DNA of 64,000 nucleotides. Origin: Clostridiales bacterium. Lineage in GTDB: Bacteria; Bacillota; Clostridia; Christensenellales; CAG-138. This document shows positions 51,992-60,049 of this stretch, piece after piece. The translations under genes were made by a program, and so were the position numbers. Within the stretch, counting starts at the first letter, position 1; the number at the start of each line of letters is the position of its first letter. Below the pieces are notes generated by a model. That model saw only the letters and a list, made by a program, of their open reading frames with translations, was not told the origin of the DNA and searched no databases. The stretch spans positions 1-64,000 of the forward strand of contig SFCQ01000008.1 of assembly GCA_004558525.1 (NCBI GenBank), written 5' to 3'.

Positions 51992-52794
51992 GGCAAAAGC
52001 CGCCCCGCGGCTATCACCGCAGCGGTAAGCAGCATGAAAGCCAGAAGGGCAACGGCGTCGCCCTTTTTGAACTTAAGCACGTTCAGCCTCGTCCTGCCCT
52101 CCCCGCCGTGGTAGCAACGGCTCTCCATTGCCATGGCAAGCTCGTCCGCACGCCTGAACGCGCTCACGAACAGCGGCACAAGCACAGGCACCATGTTCTT
52201 TGCCCTGCGCACTATGTTGCCGGATTCAAAATCGGCCCCTCTCGCCAGCTGGGCCTTCATTATCTTGTCGGCCTCCTCAATAAGCGTAGGTATGAACCTT
52301 AATGCTATTGTCATCATCATAGCAAGCTCATGCGCCGGAAAACGTATCCTGCTCAGCGGCATGAGCAGCCTTTCAAGCCCGTCAGTAAGCGCGATAGGCG
52401 TAGTCGTAAGGGTCATAAGGCTCGTGCCGACAAGCAACAGTATAAGCCTCAGCGTTATATACACGCTCTGCCTTATTCCCTCATCCGTTATATCTATTAT
52501 CCAGAACGATATTACGCTTTTTCCCGTCCTGACCATAAACAGGTTTATAATGAACATGAATACAAGCAGCAGCCTTACCGGCTTTAACGAGCGCACGACG
52601 TAGCTTAACGGCACCCTGGCAATATATATGCTTACAAGCGCAAATATGGCGGGCAGCAGGAACGCCGCCGTGTTCTTTATAATAAACACTATCACTATAT
52701 ACGCTATCATCCCGAGCAGCTTGGTGCGGGGGTCAAGGCGGTGTATAGCAGATTTTCCCGGGAAATACTGCCCGAGGGTGATATCCTTTATCAT
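51988..52794 (-). CDS. ecfT: Energy-coupling factor transporter transmembrane protein EcfT
   Basis: This 268-residue membrane protein joins the two ATPases to vitamin-binding S subunits. Six hydrophobic segments are seen (for example LGMIAYIVIVFIIKNTAAFL). Both coupling-helix motifs are present: the first as RRADELAMAMESRCYHGGEG (Ala-Arg-Gly-like site near ARGADFESGN) and AQLARGADF. The start overlaps ecfA2 by 4 bases. The substrate is set by S subunits, none of which lies in this window. Confidence 0.93.
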   Translation of the reverse strand: MIKDITLGQYFPGKSAIHRLDPRTKLLGMIAYIVIVFIIKNTAAFLLPAIFALVSIYIARVPLSYVVRSLKPVRLLLVFMFIINLFMVRTGKSVISFWIIDITDEGIRQSVYITLRLILLLVGTSLMTLTTTPIALTDGLERLLMPLSRIRFPAHELAMMMTIALRFIPTLIEEADKIMKAQLARGADFESGNIVRRAKNMVPVLVPLFVSAFRRADELAMAMESRCYHGGEGRTRLNVLKFKKGDAVALLAFMLLTAAVIAAGRLLP

Positions 52795-53651
52795 GCCCTC
52801 ACCCCCTTATTCAAAAGCTTGATCAGGGTAAGCTCCATCTCTTCCATTTCATATATGTCGGCCGGAATGTCCACGCCGCGCCTCCTAAGCTCCATGCCAA
52901 GCTTTGATACCTGCGGCACGTCAAGGCCTATATTTGTTAAAAACTCTCCCTGCGCAAAGACCTCTCGCGTGCTGCCTTCAAGCACAAGGCTGCCGTTGCT
53001 CATCACGGCTATGCGCTCCGCCCTGTCCGCCATATCATCCATGGAGTGCGAGACCATAAGCACCGCGCAGCCAAGCGTGGAGCGCAGCTCGTCTATGGTA
53101 TCCAATATGGCCTTTCTGCCCAATGGGTCAAGGCCGGCCATAGGCTCGTCCAAAACGAGATATTTCGGCTTCATGGCGATTATACCGGCCAGCGCGGCCC
53201 TTCTTTTTTCGCCTCCGGAAAGCTCGAACGGCGATTTTTCCGCGAATCTGTCCGGCTCGAGGCCCACCAGCCGCATAGCCTCCCTTGCGCGCTCCATAGC
53301 CTCATCCTCGGCTATGCCCATGTTCTTTACGCCAAAGGCAACGTCCTTTTCAACAGTCTCTTCAAACAGCTGGTATTCCGGATACTGGAACACCATGCCC
53401 ACGAGCCTTCTGCCCAGGGCGCGCTGCTTTTTATCGGCCATGTTATATCCGTCCACGATAACGCTGCCGCTGTTCGGCTGCAAAAGCCCGTTAAGCTGCT
53501 GCACCAGCGTGCTTTTGCCGCTGCCGGTATGGCCGATAAGCCCAAGGAACTCGCCATCCTCTATCCTCAGGCTTATATCCGTAAGGGCCGCCTTTGTTAT
53601 TGTGCTGCCCTGCATATACGCATAATTCAGTTTTTCGACAATGATAGGCAT
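52791..53651 (-). CDS. ecfA2: Energy-coupling factor ATPase EcfA2
   Basis: This 286-residue ABC ATPase has Walker A LIGHTGSGKSTLVQQLNGLL (about 36-55), Q loop VFQYPEYQLFEETVEKDVAF, signature FELSGGEKRRAALAG and Walker B YLVLDEPMAGLDP, with the switch His in MVSHSMDD. It pairs with EcfA1 to drive vitamin uptake. The start overlaps the end of ecfA1 by 25 bases. Confidence 0.94.
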   Translation of the reverse strand: MPIIVEKLNYAYMQGSTITKAALTDISLRIEDGEFLGLIGHTGSGKSTLVQQLNGLLQPNSGSVIVDGYNMADKKQRALGRRLVGMVFQYPEYQLFEETVEKDVAFGVKNMGIAEDEAMERAREAMRLVGLEPDRFAEKSPFELSGGEKRRAALAGIIAMKPKYLVLDEPMAGLDPLGRKAILDTIDELRSTLGCAVLMVSHSMDDMADRAERIAVMSNGSLVLEGSTREVFAQGEFLTNIGLDVPQVSKLGMELRRRGVDIPADIYEMEEMELTLIKLLNKGVRA

Positions 53652-54457
53652 ATCGCTTGCGCCATTTCCTCCACGCTAAGTATGTTCCTTGGGAGCCCCG
53701 CTCCGGCACGGTTAAGCCTGTTTGCAAGCTGCTGCATAGTTGGCACGTCAAGCCTGTGCCTGTGCAAAAGCTCGTCCTGCGCAAATACCTCTTTGGGCGC
53801 GCCTTCAAGTATAAGCTCGCCGCCGCTCATAACGGCTACCCTGTCCGCCCCTATGGCTTCCTCCATATATTGGGTTATCATTACCACGGTTATGTTCTTC
53901 TGCTCATGCAGCCTTGTTACAACGTCTATTATCTCTTTCCTGCCCTGAGGGTCGAGCATGGCCGTGGCCTCGTCCAGCACAAGGACCTCTGGCTCCATAG
54001 CAAGCATGCCGGCAATGGCTACCCTCTGCTTTTGGCCGCCCGAAAGCATGTTGGGCGCGGCGTGCGCGTATTCGCTCATGCCGACCGCCGCAAGCGAGGC
54101 GTCTACCCTTTTTCTAAGCTCCAGCGTCGGCACGCCTATGTTCTCCGGCCCAAAGGCGACGTCCTCCTCAACAATGGTCGTCACCAGCTGATTGTCCGGA
54201 TTCTGGAACACCATGCCGACCTTTTGCCTTATGGCAAAGGTATATCGATCCTCCTTTGTATCCATACCGTCCACCAGCACGCAGCCCTCGCTTGGCAGAA
54301 GCAAAGCGTTAAGCTGCTTGGCAAGCGTGCTTTTGCCGCTGCCGTTATGCCCGACTATAGCCAGAAATTCACCCTTGTTTATTTTTAGAGACACGTTCTT
54401 AAGCGCCTGCCTGCCGCCATCCTCATACGCAAAGGATACGTTCTGAAGCTCTATCAA
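53627..54457 (-). CDS. ecfA1: Energy-coupling factor ATPase EcfA1
   Basis: This 276-residue ABC ATPase has Walker A IVGHNGSGKSTLAKQLNALL, Q loop VFQNPDNQLVTTIVEEDVAF, signature NMLSGGQKQRVAIAGML and Walker B VLVLDEATAMLDPQG. The start is put at TTG 54457, where the product begins LIELQNVSFAYEDGG and GGCGGTG lies 8 bases upstream; the ATG at 54484 has no ribosome site. It heads the operon ecfA1-ecfA2-ecfT-small gene-truA(-rmuC-deoD). Confidence 0.93.
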   Translation of the reverse strand: MIELQNVSFAYEDGGRQALKNVSLKINKGEFLAIVGHNGSGKSTLAKQLNALLLPSEGCVLVDGMDTKEDRYTFAIRQKVGMVFQNPDNQLVTTIVEEDVAFGPENIGVPTLELRKRVDASLAAVGMSEYAHAAPNMLSGGQKQRVAIAGMLAMEPEVLVLDEATAMLDPQGRKEIIDVVTRLHEQKNITVVMITQYMEEAIGADRVAVMSGGELILEGAPKEVFAQDELLHRHRLDVPTMQQLANRLNRAGAGLPRNILSVEEMAQAICLSLSKN

Positions 54458-54529
54458 GCCCGTTTCACCGCCTTTTTTGCACATTCATATCCAAAATAAG
54501 ATTATATCCCAATTTTCGGCGTATGGCAA

Positions 54530-54564
54530 TAAAAAGCGGGACGGATAGATGATATCCGCCCCGC
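54530..54564 (-). terminator. Terminator of the TIM44-like gene
   Basis: GCGGGACGGAT (54536-54546) pairs with ATCCGCCCCGC (54554-54564), one mismatch, and on the minus strand a run of five T follows. It separates the upstream gene from the ECF operon. Confidence 0.8.
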
Positions 54565-54580
54565 GCAGAGTGTTAGCCTA

Positions 54581-55492
54581 TCAGTTGCCGGATGTCTGCT
54601 GGGATATGCCCTTTATGGCCTTTATCACCCAGTCAAAGTCCGCGCTCTGTATCACCGCGCCGCAATAAGCGCACTTGGCCGTTGCATTAAGGTCAAGCGG
54701 AGCGCCGCAGTTCGGGCAGTTCTTAGTCTGATCCTCGGTACGCTCAAAGCTCTTTGCGCCCTTGGTGCGAATCATGGTCCATTCATAGGTCATGAACTTT
54801 TCAGCCGTCTTGCTGCCGCTTACAAGCTTGCCGGTGCTATCGTCCACCGTGTAATCCTTAAGCCTTACGCGCACAAGGGCGGTGATTATATCATGCTTAT
54901 CGTCCTGGCCGAATCCGGTAAGGTCAACGCCAAGCACCGCTATATTATCCATATAGTTGGTGTAATTGTTCCTTATCAGGCTGTTAAGCTGGCTGTTGAA
55001 CTGGTTGAAGATAGCGTCGTCCATGCTGGTGCGCATCTCCTCCCACTTCTTATTCTGCCAGCAATCCTGCATCCTGATATAAAGATTGGCTATCTTTTCC
55101 TTCATCTTCTCTTCGCTGAATGCCGGATCCTGCTGCTTAAGGTCCGCTATAGTCATGGGCAGCACGGTCCTTTGCGCGCCTGCTATGTTGCCGCCGCCGG
55201 ACTTGCCGTTTTTGCCCTTGGAGCCGCACAGAATAAGAATCACGATTATAACAATTACCACTAACGTGCCTACGCTCATCTCGCCGCCGCTAAAGTCGCC
55301 GTCATAATCGCCGCTGTAATCGCTGCTGCTCCAATCGCTGCTGCCCCAATCGCTGCTGCCCCAATCGCTGCTTCCGCCGTAGTCGGTGTCGCCCGAAAAG
55401 CCGCCGGCATCGGCTATTCCCGGAATAGGCGTAATAAGCAACGCCATAACCAGCGCAAGCGCCATTATCAGGGCAATAAGCTTTTTATCCAT
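54581..55492 (-). CDS. Membrane protein with TIM44-like domain and zinc ribbon
   Basis: This 303-residue protein has a signal or anchor segment (LIALIMALALVMALLITPIP, residues 4-23), a low-complexity segment with repeated SSDWG units (about 40-65), a second membrane segment (VGTLVVIVIIVILILCG, about 72-88), a TIM44-like domain (about 110-245) and a C-terminal zinc ribbon CPNCGAPLDLNATAKCAYCG (about 263-282). Similar proteins occur in many Bacillota without known function. The start at 55492 has AAGGACAAGG upstream. The divergent gene at 55673 also carries a zinc ribbon, suggesting related roles. Confidence 0.8.
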   Translation of the reverse strand: MDKKLIALIMALALVMALLITPIPGIADAGGFSGDTDYGGSSDWGSSDWGSSDWSSSDYSGDYDGDFSGGEMSVGTLVVIVIIVILILCGSKGKNGKSGGGNIAGAQRTVLPMTIADLKQQDPAFSEEKMKEKIANLYIRMQDCWQNKKWEEMRTSMDDAIFNQFNSQLNSLIRNNYTNYMDNIAVLGVDLTGFGQDDKHDIITALVRVRLKDYTVDDSTGKLVSGSKTAEKFMTYEWTMIRTKGAKSFERTEDQTKNCPNCGAPLDLNATAKCAYCGAVIQSADFDWVIKAIKGISQQTSGN

Positions 55493-55672
55493 AATAATGC
55501 CTTGTCCTTTCAAAAAAATGATTCTTTGCCGTCAACTCAATAATGTTATTCTGACTTATGCTCAATTATAATTCATTCGGCATGCATATGTCCACACTTT
55601 TTGCTTCTCTTATTTGTTAACATGTGATAGAATAATATCAGCTTTTAATAGTTTTACAGGAGGTATCATCTA

Positions 55673-56164
55673 ATGATCTGCCCTAATTGCAATTCATTTA
55701 ATCCGGACGGCACAAAGTTCTGCTCCGTATGCGGCGTGAAGCTCGCGCAGGCCGAGCAGCCTGTACGGCCGGCGGAACCTGCGAACAACCAGGCCGTGTA
55801 CGAGAATGCCGCCGCGCCCAACGGGCAGCAGGATAATCAGAACGGCTATCAAAACAATTATCAGCAGCCCAATTATCAGCAGCCTGTGCCGCCAGCAGCG
55901 CCCGTTTTCATGAACGGCGAGCAAAAGAAGCCGCTTGGCACCGGCCAGTTCGTGCTGCTTGAGTTCTTAACCTCTCTGCCCATAGCAGGCTTTATACTGC
56001 TGCTCGTATGGGCGTTTGGCGGCGACGTTAACGAGAACAAGCGCAACTACTGCCGCGCAAAGCTGATATGGCTGCTTATAGGCATAGGCATAACAGTGTT
56101 CGTTTTGATAATGATAATTAGTGCAGCAGGCAGCCTTGCAAACTTTTTATACAGCATAAGCTAA
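55673..56164 (+). CDS. Zinc-ribbon membrane protein
   Basis: This 163-residue protein starts with a zinc ribbon MICPNCNSFNPDGTKFCSVC (two CxxC pairs), followed by a Pro/Gln/Asn-rich linker with NYQQPNYQQP repeats (about 45-80) and two membrane segments (FVLLEFLTSLPIAGFILLLV and KLIWLLIGIGITVFVLIMII). This double-zinc-ribbon-like plus membrane layout is common in Bacillota; function unknown. The ATG has AGGAGGT upstream. Confidence 0.8.
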   Translation: MICPNCNSFNPDGTKFCSVCGVKLAQAEQPVRPAEPANNQAVYENAAAPNGQQDNQNGYQNNYQQPNYQQPVPPAAPVFMNGEQKKPLGTGQFVLLEFLTSLPIAGFILLLVWAFGGDVNENKRNYCRAKLIWLLIGIGITVFVLIMIISAAGSLANFLYSIS

Positions 56165-56212
56165 GCTGATTCAACAGGCGAAATCATCAACAGAGGCCAA
56201 CAGCCTCATCCC

Positions 56213-56252
56213 AAAAGCGCGCCTTTTTCCCTCTGGGCGCGCTTTGTGTTTT
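56213..56252. terminator. Bidirectional terminator
   Basis: AAAGCGCGCC (56214-56223) pairs with GGCGCGCTTT (56236-56245), with A and T tracts on each side, between the zinc-ribbon gene and the convergent phosphorylase remnant. Confidence 0.8.
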
Positions 56253-56670
56253 ATATTTGCATCGCTATGCCTGCGGCAAGCGCGCTTATGTCTTTGCGCA
56301 TATCGTGCGTCATACTCCATTTCCATCCTGGCTCATGCTCGCTCATAGGCGCCTTGTCCGACGCTGCAAGTATCGCAGCTACCCTTACGCCAAGATACTT
56401 GCCCACGCTGAACATCGCCGATGTTTCCATATCTACGCCGACTGCGCCCTTCTCACGCCAAAGACGCTCCTTATAAAACGTTTGCCTGTATACGGCGTCC
56501 GTAGTAACTATTGGATAAGAGCTTATGCCGCCCCTTGCCGCAATAAGCGCCGTCAGTTCCTTATCCGGCTCTGCATATTCTATACTTTCATAATAGTGCA
56601 GGGACGTTCCCTCCTCAACGAAGGCCCTGCTTGGCGCGATGATGTCGCCTACGTTCACCTTATCGCTGAA

Positions 56671-56693
56671 CGCGCCTCCAATACTGGCGGCGT
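56671..56693. repeat. 23-bp direct repeat, left flank of element
   Basis: This 23-bp stretch matches 56844-56866 at 20 of 23 positions (for example CGCGCC and GGCGGCGT in both). Both copies abut exactly the element ends, so they look like an old target duplication. Confidence 0.65.
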
Positions 56694-56843
56694 CAGCCTG
56701 TCGATAAACCCTGGGGTTGTTAAGGGGCGGCTGCCCCTTAAGCTTTATTCCGGCTCTGACGGCATGCACGTCAGAACGGATGAAAACCTTAAAAGCCGTG
56801 AAAACTCGAAAAAGTGGCGTTCAGCCACTTTTCCGACACTCTC
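56694..56843 (+). mobile_element. Dispersed hairpin element, internally deleted copy (150 bp)
   Basis: It starts CAGCCTGTCGATAAACC and ends GACACTCTC, like the 34.7 kb copy, same orientation. It lacks about 50 bp in the middle, including the GGTTTTGCC/GGCAAAACC hairpin. It sits in a phosphorylase remnant and is flanked by a 23-bp imperfect direct repeat. Confidence 0.8.
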
Positions 56844-56866
56844 CGCGCCGTCAATACCGGCGGCGT
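56844..56866. repeat. 23-bp direct repeat, right flank of element
   Basis: Partner of 56671-56693, starting immediately after the element's terminal GACACTCTC. Confidence 0.65.
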
Positions 56867-56889
56867 ATCGTCTTGATTATATCTCCACA

Positions 56890-57855
56890 TCATTCAAGCT
56901 CCTTGCGGTATATTTTGGCGAGCCGCATGCCATTTTTGTACATATCGTCGTCCTGAGGTATCTGCGCCATGCCTACGAAGCGGCAGCCCGCGGCCTCTAT
57001 TGTTTTATAAGATGCTGCGTTTCCAGGAGCGCAGGTTATATACACATAGCCAAGCCCATGCTTTTTAGCAAGCTTAAAAAGCAGCCTGCACGCCTTTTCG
57101 GCATAGTGATGGCCCCTGTATGCCTCATCTATGCCATAACCGATGTTGCCGCCGATATACAGCTTTGCGTTATGCCCAAGCCTAAGGTCGCACTTGCCTA
57201 TCTTGGTACCGTCAGCCAAGCATATATCGAACTTATACGCGGGCACGAACTGCTTTTGCGGAATTTCCGGATCTGTACGGGTGACCTTAAGCATTATCTC
57301 ACCATCGTTGAGCCAGCTTGTATCATAGAATATGTTGCCCCTGTTATTGCTGCAGTCAAGCCATATGTATACCTTGCCGTTTTCTATCTTCTCTATGCGG
57401 CCGCCGTTTGCAAGCGACATTTTTATCGAGGCCGTGTTGCCTTCATTTATTGTAACGAGCGCCTCGTCAATGCCAAGCTTGCTGCATTCCTCAAGCGCGG
57501 CCCTGAGCATCATCCTGCCGTAGCCCCTGCCCCTCGTCTCCGGCCGCACGGCATAGCCTATGTTGCCGCCATCGGCCCTGAGCTTGTCGGTCAAAAAATG
57601 CCTCAGCTTTACCAGACCCACAGGCGCGCCGTCAACATAAAAAAAGAACATCGTCTGCGGCACCTTGAAGCCGTCATATATCCCGGTCCTCAGCGAGTCT
57701 GCGTAGCAGCTTTCAAGCCATACGTTTTTATATTCAGCATAGCTCAAGCCGTTTGCGTCATTCATTAAGCCGTTTTCGTCCTTAGGTATGCTTTGCAGCA
57801 TATCATATACGTCTCTGCCGCAATCCTTAGTAAGCTTTACAAGCTCTGTTTTCAT
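56890..57855 (-). CDS. Tandem GNAT-domain acetyltransferase
   Basis: This 321-residue protein consists of two GNAT domains. The first (about 1-165) has NIGYAVRPETRGRGYGRMML (acetyl-CoA loop RGRGYG) and EALVTINEGNTASIKMSLANG. The second (about 175-321) has NIGYGIDEAYRGHHYAEKAC (degenerate loop RGHHYA) and YVYITCAPGNAASYKTIEAAG. The second domain may be a non-catalytic or different-substrate copy. Substrates are unknown. It was probably followed by the phosphorylase that is now a pseudogene. Confidence 0.87.
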   Translation of the reverse strand: MKTELVKLTKDCGRDVYDMLQSIPKDENGLMNDANGLSYAEYKNVWLESCYADSLRTGIYDGFKVPQTMFFFYVDGAPVGLVKLRHFLTDKLRADGGNIGYAVRPETRGRGYGRMMLRAALEECSKLGIDEALVTINEGNTASIKMSLANGGRIEKIENGKVYIWLDCSNNRGNIFYDTSWLNDGEIMLKVTRTDPEIPQKQFVPAYKFDICLADGTKIGKCDLRLGHNAKLYIGGNIGYGIDEAYRGHHYAEKACRLLFKLAKKHGLGYVYITCAPGNAASYKTIEAAGCRFVGMAQIPQDDDMYKNGMRLAKIYRKELE

Positions 57856-57973
57856 GATGATCGTGCCTCCTGCTGAATATTTCGTGCATTATATCACCAT
57901 ATAAGCGGAGCGCGCAAGGCTGGGCAGCCGTTTTCGCCCCCCCCGCTGCGCCTATAAAGCAGAATATATTATT
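57856..57973. other. Upstream region of the tandem GNAT gene
   Basis: It contains an 8-base C run near 57937 and otherwise no gene or clear structure; a promoter for the minus-strand GNAT gene is expected but not recognisable. Confidence 0.3.
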
Positions 57974-57999
57974 AGGGCCGGCATTGCCGGCCCCTTGAG
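57974..57999. repeat. 26-bp hairpin direct repeat, left flank of element
   Basis: It contains GGGCCGGCATTGCCGGCCC, a near-perfect palindrome, plus CTTGAG, and is identical over 26 bases to 58160-58185. In the minus direction it looks like the terminator stem of degV. Confidence 0.85.
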
Positions 58000-58159
58000 T
58001 GTCAAAAAAGTGGCTGGTCGCCACTTTTTTGAGTTTTCACAGGTTTTGCCTCTCGCATTAGCTCCCGGGCGGCAAAACCTGCAAAGTACGAAAACGAGCC
58101 GGATTGAACATAAGGGGCTGCGGCCCCTTATCAACCCGGGGGTTTTTTGACACTCTGTG
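58000..58159 (-). mobile_element. Dispersed hairpin element, inverted copy (about 160 bp)
   Basis: Read on the minus strand it matches the 34.7 kb element: TGTCAAAAAAGTGGC...GCCACTTTTTTG (58000-58031), AGGTTTTGCC...GGCAAAACCT (58041-58080), and AAGGGGC...GCCCCTT (58112-58130). The outer ends are TGTCAAAAAA and TTTTTTGACA, better matched to each other than in other copies. The TCTGACGGCATGC part is missing. It is flanked by an exact 26-bp direct repeat and lies in the 350-base gap between degV and the tandem GNAT. Confidence 0.8.
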
Positions 58160-58185
58160 AGGGCCGGCATTGCCGGCCCCTTGAG
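58160..58185. repeat. 26-bp hairpin direct repeat, right flank of element
   Basis: Identical partner of 57974-57999; 22 bases beyond the degV stop, it probably is the original degV terminator stem. Confidence 0.85.
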
Positions 58186-58207
58186 AGTAAGTATCATTGC
58201 TTATTAT

Positions 58208-59053
58208 TCATTTCCTTATAAACAGCACGCCCAGCGTCCGCGGCCCGCAATGCGACGATACGGTGCAGCCGGCATGCGTCTCTATTATCTCGTCAAAGCT
58301 TTGATATTGCTCTATCGTTTTCCTTGCAATATCCGCGTCCCCGTCAGGACAATGCGGATGGGTTATGAATATCCTGCCCAGTCTTATGTCGTCCCTGCCG
58401 TCAAGCCTGTCTTTTACATATTTCTGTATGCACTTTTCAAAGGAGCCCCTGTACTTCGTGCCTACGCGCATCGTGCCGTTCACTACCTCTATGCACGGCT
58501 TTAGCTGAAGCACGTTTGCCCCAAGCGCCATTATGGTGGAGCAGCGGCCGCCCTTCGCCAGGTAATCGAGCCTGTCAAGTATAAAGCTGGCGTCCACGTT
58601 AGGCACTATGTCGCGCTCAAGCTCGTCAACTATCTCTTCCGCCTTCATGCCTGCCTCAGCCCTGAGCGCGGCTTCAATAACGACGTGGCCATGCCCGCTG
58701 GAAAGGTTCCTTGAATCCACAACGTAGACGTTTTTGAAATTCTCGGCAGCTATGCGCGCATTTTGGTAGCAGGAGGAAAAGTCGCTGGAAATGTTTATGT
58801 GTATCACAGCATCGTTCTCCCGGCTCAGCTTTTCAAAGCGCTGCTCATAATCATTCGGCGTAACGGCAGCCGTTGACGCAAGCGCGCCGCCCGCGGCAAC
58901 GTGAGCGAATACATCGTCCGGCAATATCTCAATGCCGTCCTTAAGGGTTTTTCCGCCAAGCGTTATATACAGGGGGAAAAGCTCTATATAGTGCTTGTTG
59001 AGCAGCTCCCTGCTAAGGTCGCAGGTGCTGTCCGACGTTATTTTTATAGCCAT
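58208..59053 (-). CDS. DegV family fatty-acid-binding protein
   Basis: This 281-residue protein binds a fatty acid for the fatty-acid kinase route of Gram-positive bacteria. ITSDSTCDLSRELLNKHYIE (N-terminus), ASTAAVTPNDYEQRFEKLSR (SxAAPS-type site), HINISSDFSSCYQNARIAAE, VVDSRNLSSGHGHVVIEAAL and SHCGPRTLGVLFI are DegV signatures. The length is normal. It stands alone, with a promoter region shared with the divergent creatininase gene. Confidence 0.93.
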   Translation of the reverse strand: MAIKITSDSTCDLSRELLNKHYIELFPLYITLGGKTLKDGIEILPDDVFAHVAAGGALASTAAVTPNDYEQRFEKLSRENDAVIHINISSDFSSCYQNARIAAENFKNVYVVDSRNLSSGHGHVVIEAALRAEAGMKAEEIVDELERDIVPNVDASFILDRLDYLAKGGRCSTIMALGANVLQLKPCIEVVNGTMRVGTKYRGSFEKCIQKYVKDRLDGRDDIRLGRIFITHPHCPDGDADIARKTIEQYQSFDEIIETHAGCTVSSHCGPRTLGVLFIRK

Positions 59054-59259
59054 GATAAACCTCCGAATATATTGCTGTCAGCATAGTATAATGCGTCAAT
59101 ATTAACACAGTATTAACATTTGCCAAAAAGCGGCCGTAAAGCGCTTGTATTGCGTATGCTGCCAAAAACCGGCTTTACTTTATGCATCCTTAAGTATACA
59201 ATCAAGCTGATAGGATAAAGCATAGCGAACATACTTAACAAATCAAAGGAGGCTTGATA

Positions 59260-60045
59260 ATGCGATTGGCACATTGCACCTGCGCCAGGGTGCGCGAATA
59301 TCTTAAGCACAGCAAAACGATAATGATAGTGCTCGGCAGCACCGAGAACCACGGCAACCATATGCCGCTTGGGACAGACACGCTAATACCCGAAAAAATA
59401 GCCGAGCTTACGGAAAAGCAGAGCGGCATAATGATAGCGCCCGCTATGCCCTATGGCGCGGCAGACTCGCTGCTTGGCTACACAGGCACGGTATCGCTTG
59501 GCGTAGAAGGGCTATTGGACGTGCTTACAAGGATAACGGAATGCCTTTATGATTACGGCTTCCGCAAGTTTATAATACTTAACGGGCACGGCGGCAACAT
59601 AAAAAGCATAGAGATGCTTGGCCGCAGGCTATACAAAAAGGGGGCCTACCTTGCCTGCCTCAACTGGTGGTTAATGGCCGGCGAGCTTAATCCCGCCTGG
59701 GCAGGCGGTCACGGCGGCGCGGAAGAAACAGCCGGAGTTATGGCCATCGACCCCGCCCTCATAGACTGCGAGCATATAGACGAGCCGCTTATTCTTCAAA
59801 ACGATATAGACGAAAGCATGCCCTCTGCGGGCTGGGACAAGGTAAGCTTCATGGGGGCAAGCGTTACTATACCGCGGCCTGCGCTAAGCTACAATAAAAA
59901 CGGCTGGTATGGGCCGGACAGGCCGAACCTTGCCACAAAGGAATGGGGCGACGCTATGCTAAGCGCTATGGCGGACTACACGGCAAAGTTCATAGAGGCT
60001 TTTGAGCATGTTGCCCTGCCCAAGGCTGATAAGGAGGAGGAATGA
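59260..60045 (+). CDS. Creatininase-family amidohydrolase
   Basis: This 261-residue protein has the family metal motifs: VLGSTENHGNHMPLGTDTLI (Glu and His, about residues 26-45), ILNGHGGNIKSIEML (about 107-121) and GGHGGAEETAGVMAIDP (about 151-167). Members hydrolyse creatinine, formamidopyrimidine-like or mycofactocin/F420-type amides; the substrate is unknown here. GGAGG lies 7 bases before ATG 59260. It lies 4 bases upstream of an M42 aminopeptidase, whose ribosome site overlaps its end, so both work from one mRNA. Confidence 0.9.
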   Translation: MRLAHCTCARVREYLKHSKTIMIVLGSTENHGNHMPLGTDTLIPEKIAELTEKQSGIMIAPAMPYGAADSLLGYTGTVSLGVEGLLDVLTRITECLYDYGFRKFIILNGHGGNIKSIEMLGRRLYKKGAYLACLNWWLMAGELNPAWAGGHGGAEETAGVMAIDPALIDCEHIDEPLILQNDIDESMPSAGWDKVSFMGASVTIPRPALSYNKNGWYGPDRPNLATKEWGDAMLSAMADYTAKFIEAFEHVALPKADKEEE

Positions 60046-60049
60046 GCCT

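Larger units (their letters stand above)
56251..56866 (-). pseudogene. Nucleoside phosphorylase remnant broken by a repeat element
   Basis: The minus strand from 56693 to 56251 encodes about 147 residues of the C-terminal part of a uridine/purine phosphorylase (PNP_UDP_1 fold): IGGAFSDKVNVGDIIAPSRA, FVEEGTSLHYYE, and AVGVDMETSAMFSVGKYLGV with the nucleoside-binding Met-Glu-Thr. The N-terminal 90 or so residues are missing: just upstream lies the repeat element 56694-56843 and then the GNAT stop codon at 56890. The 24 codons that keep the frame open into the element are repeat sequence. It was probably already 5'-truncated, as joining the two flanks across the duplication gives AAGIDGAFSDKVNVGD without a start. 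Confidence 0.75.

Noticed and set aside
53046..53948. Plus-strand open frame of 300 codons
   Set aside because: It is antisense to ecfA2 and ecfA1, whose Walker and signature motifs are intact.
56257..57768. Plus-strand open frame of 503 codons
   Set aside because: It lies opposite the tandem GNAT gene and phosphorylase remnant, has an unlikely amino-acid mix (many Arg, Tyr, Ala) and no family motif. The host's ATA/CTT/AGC codon bias removes stops in the opposite frame.
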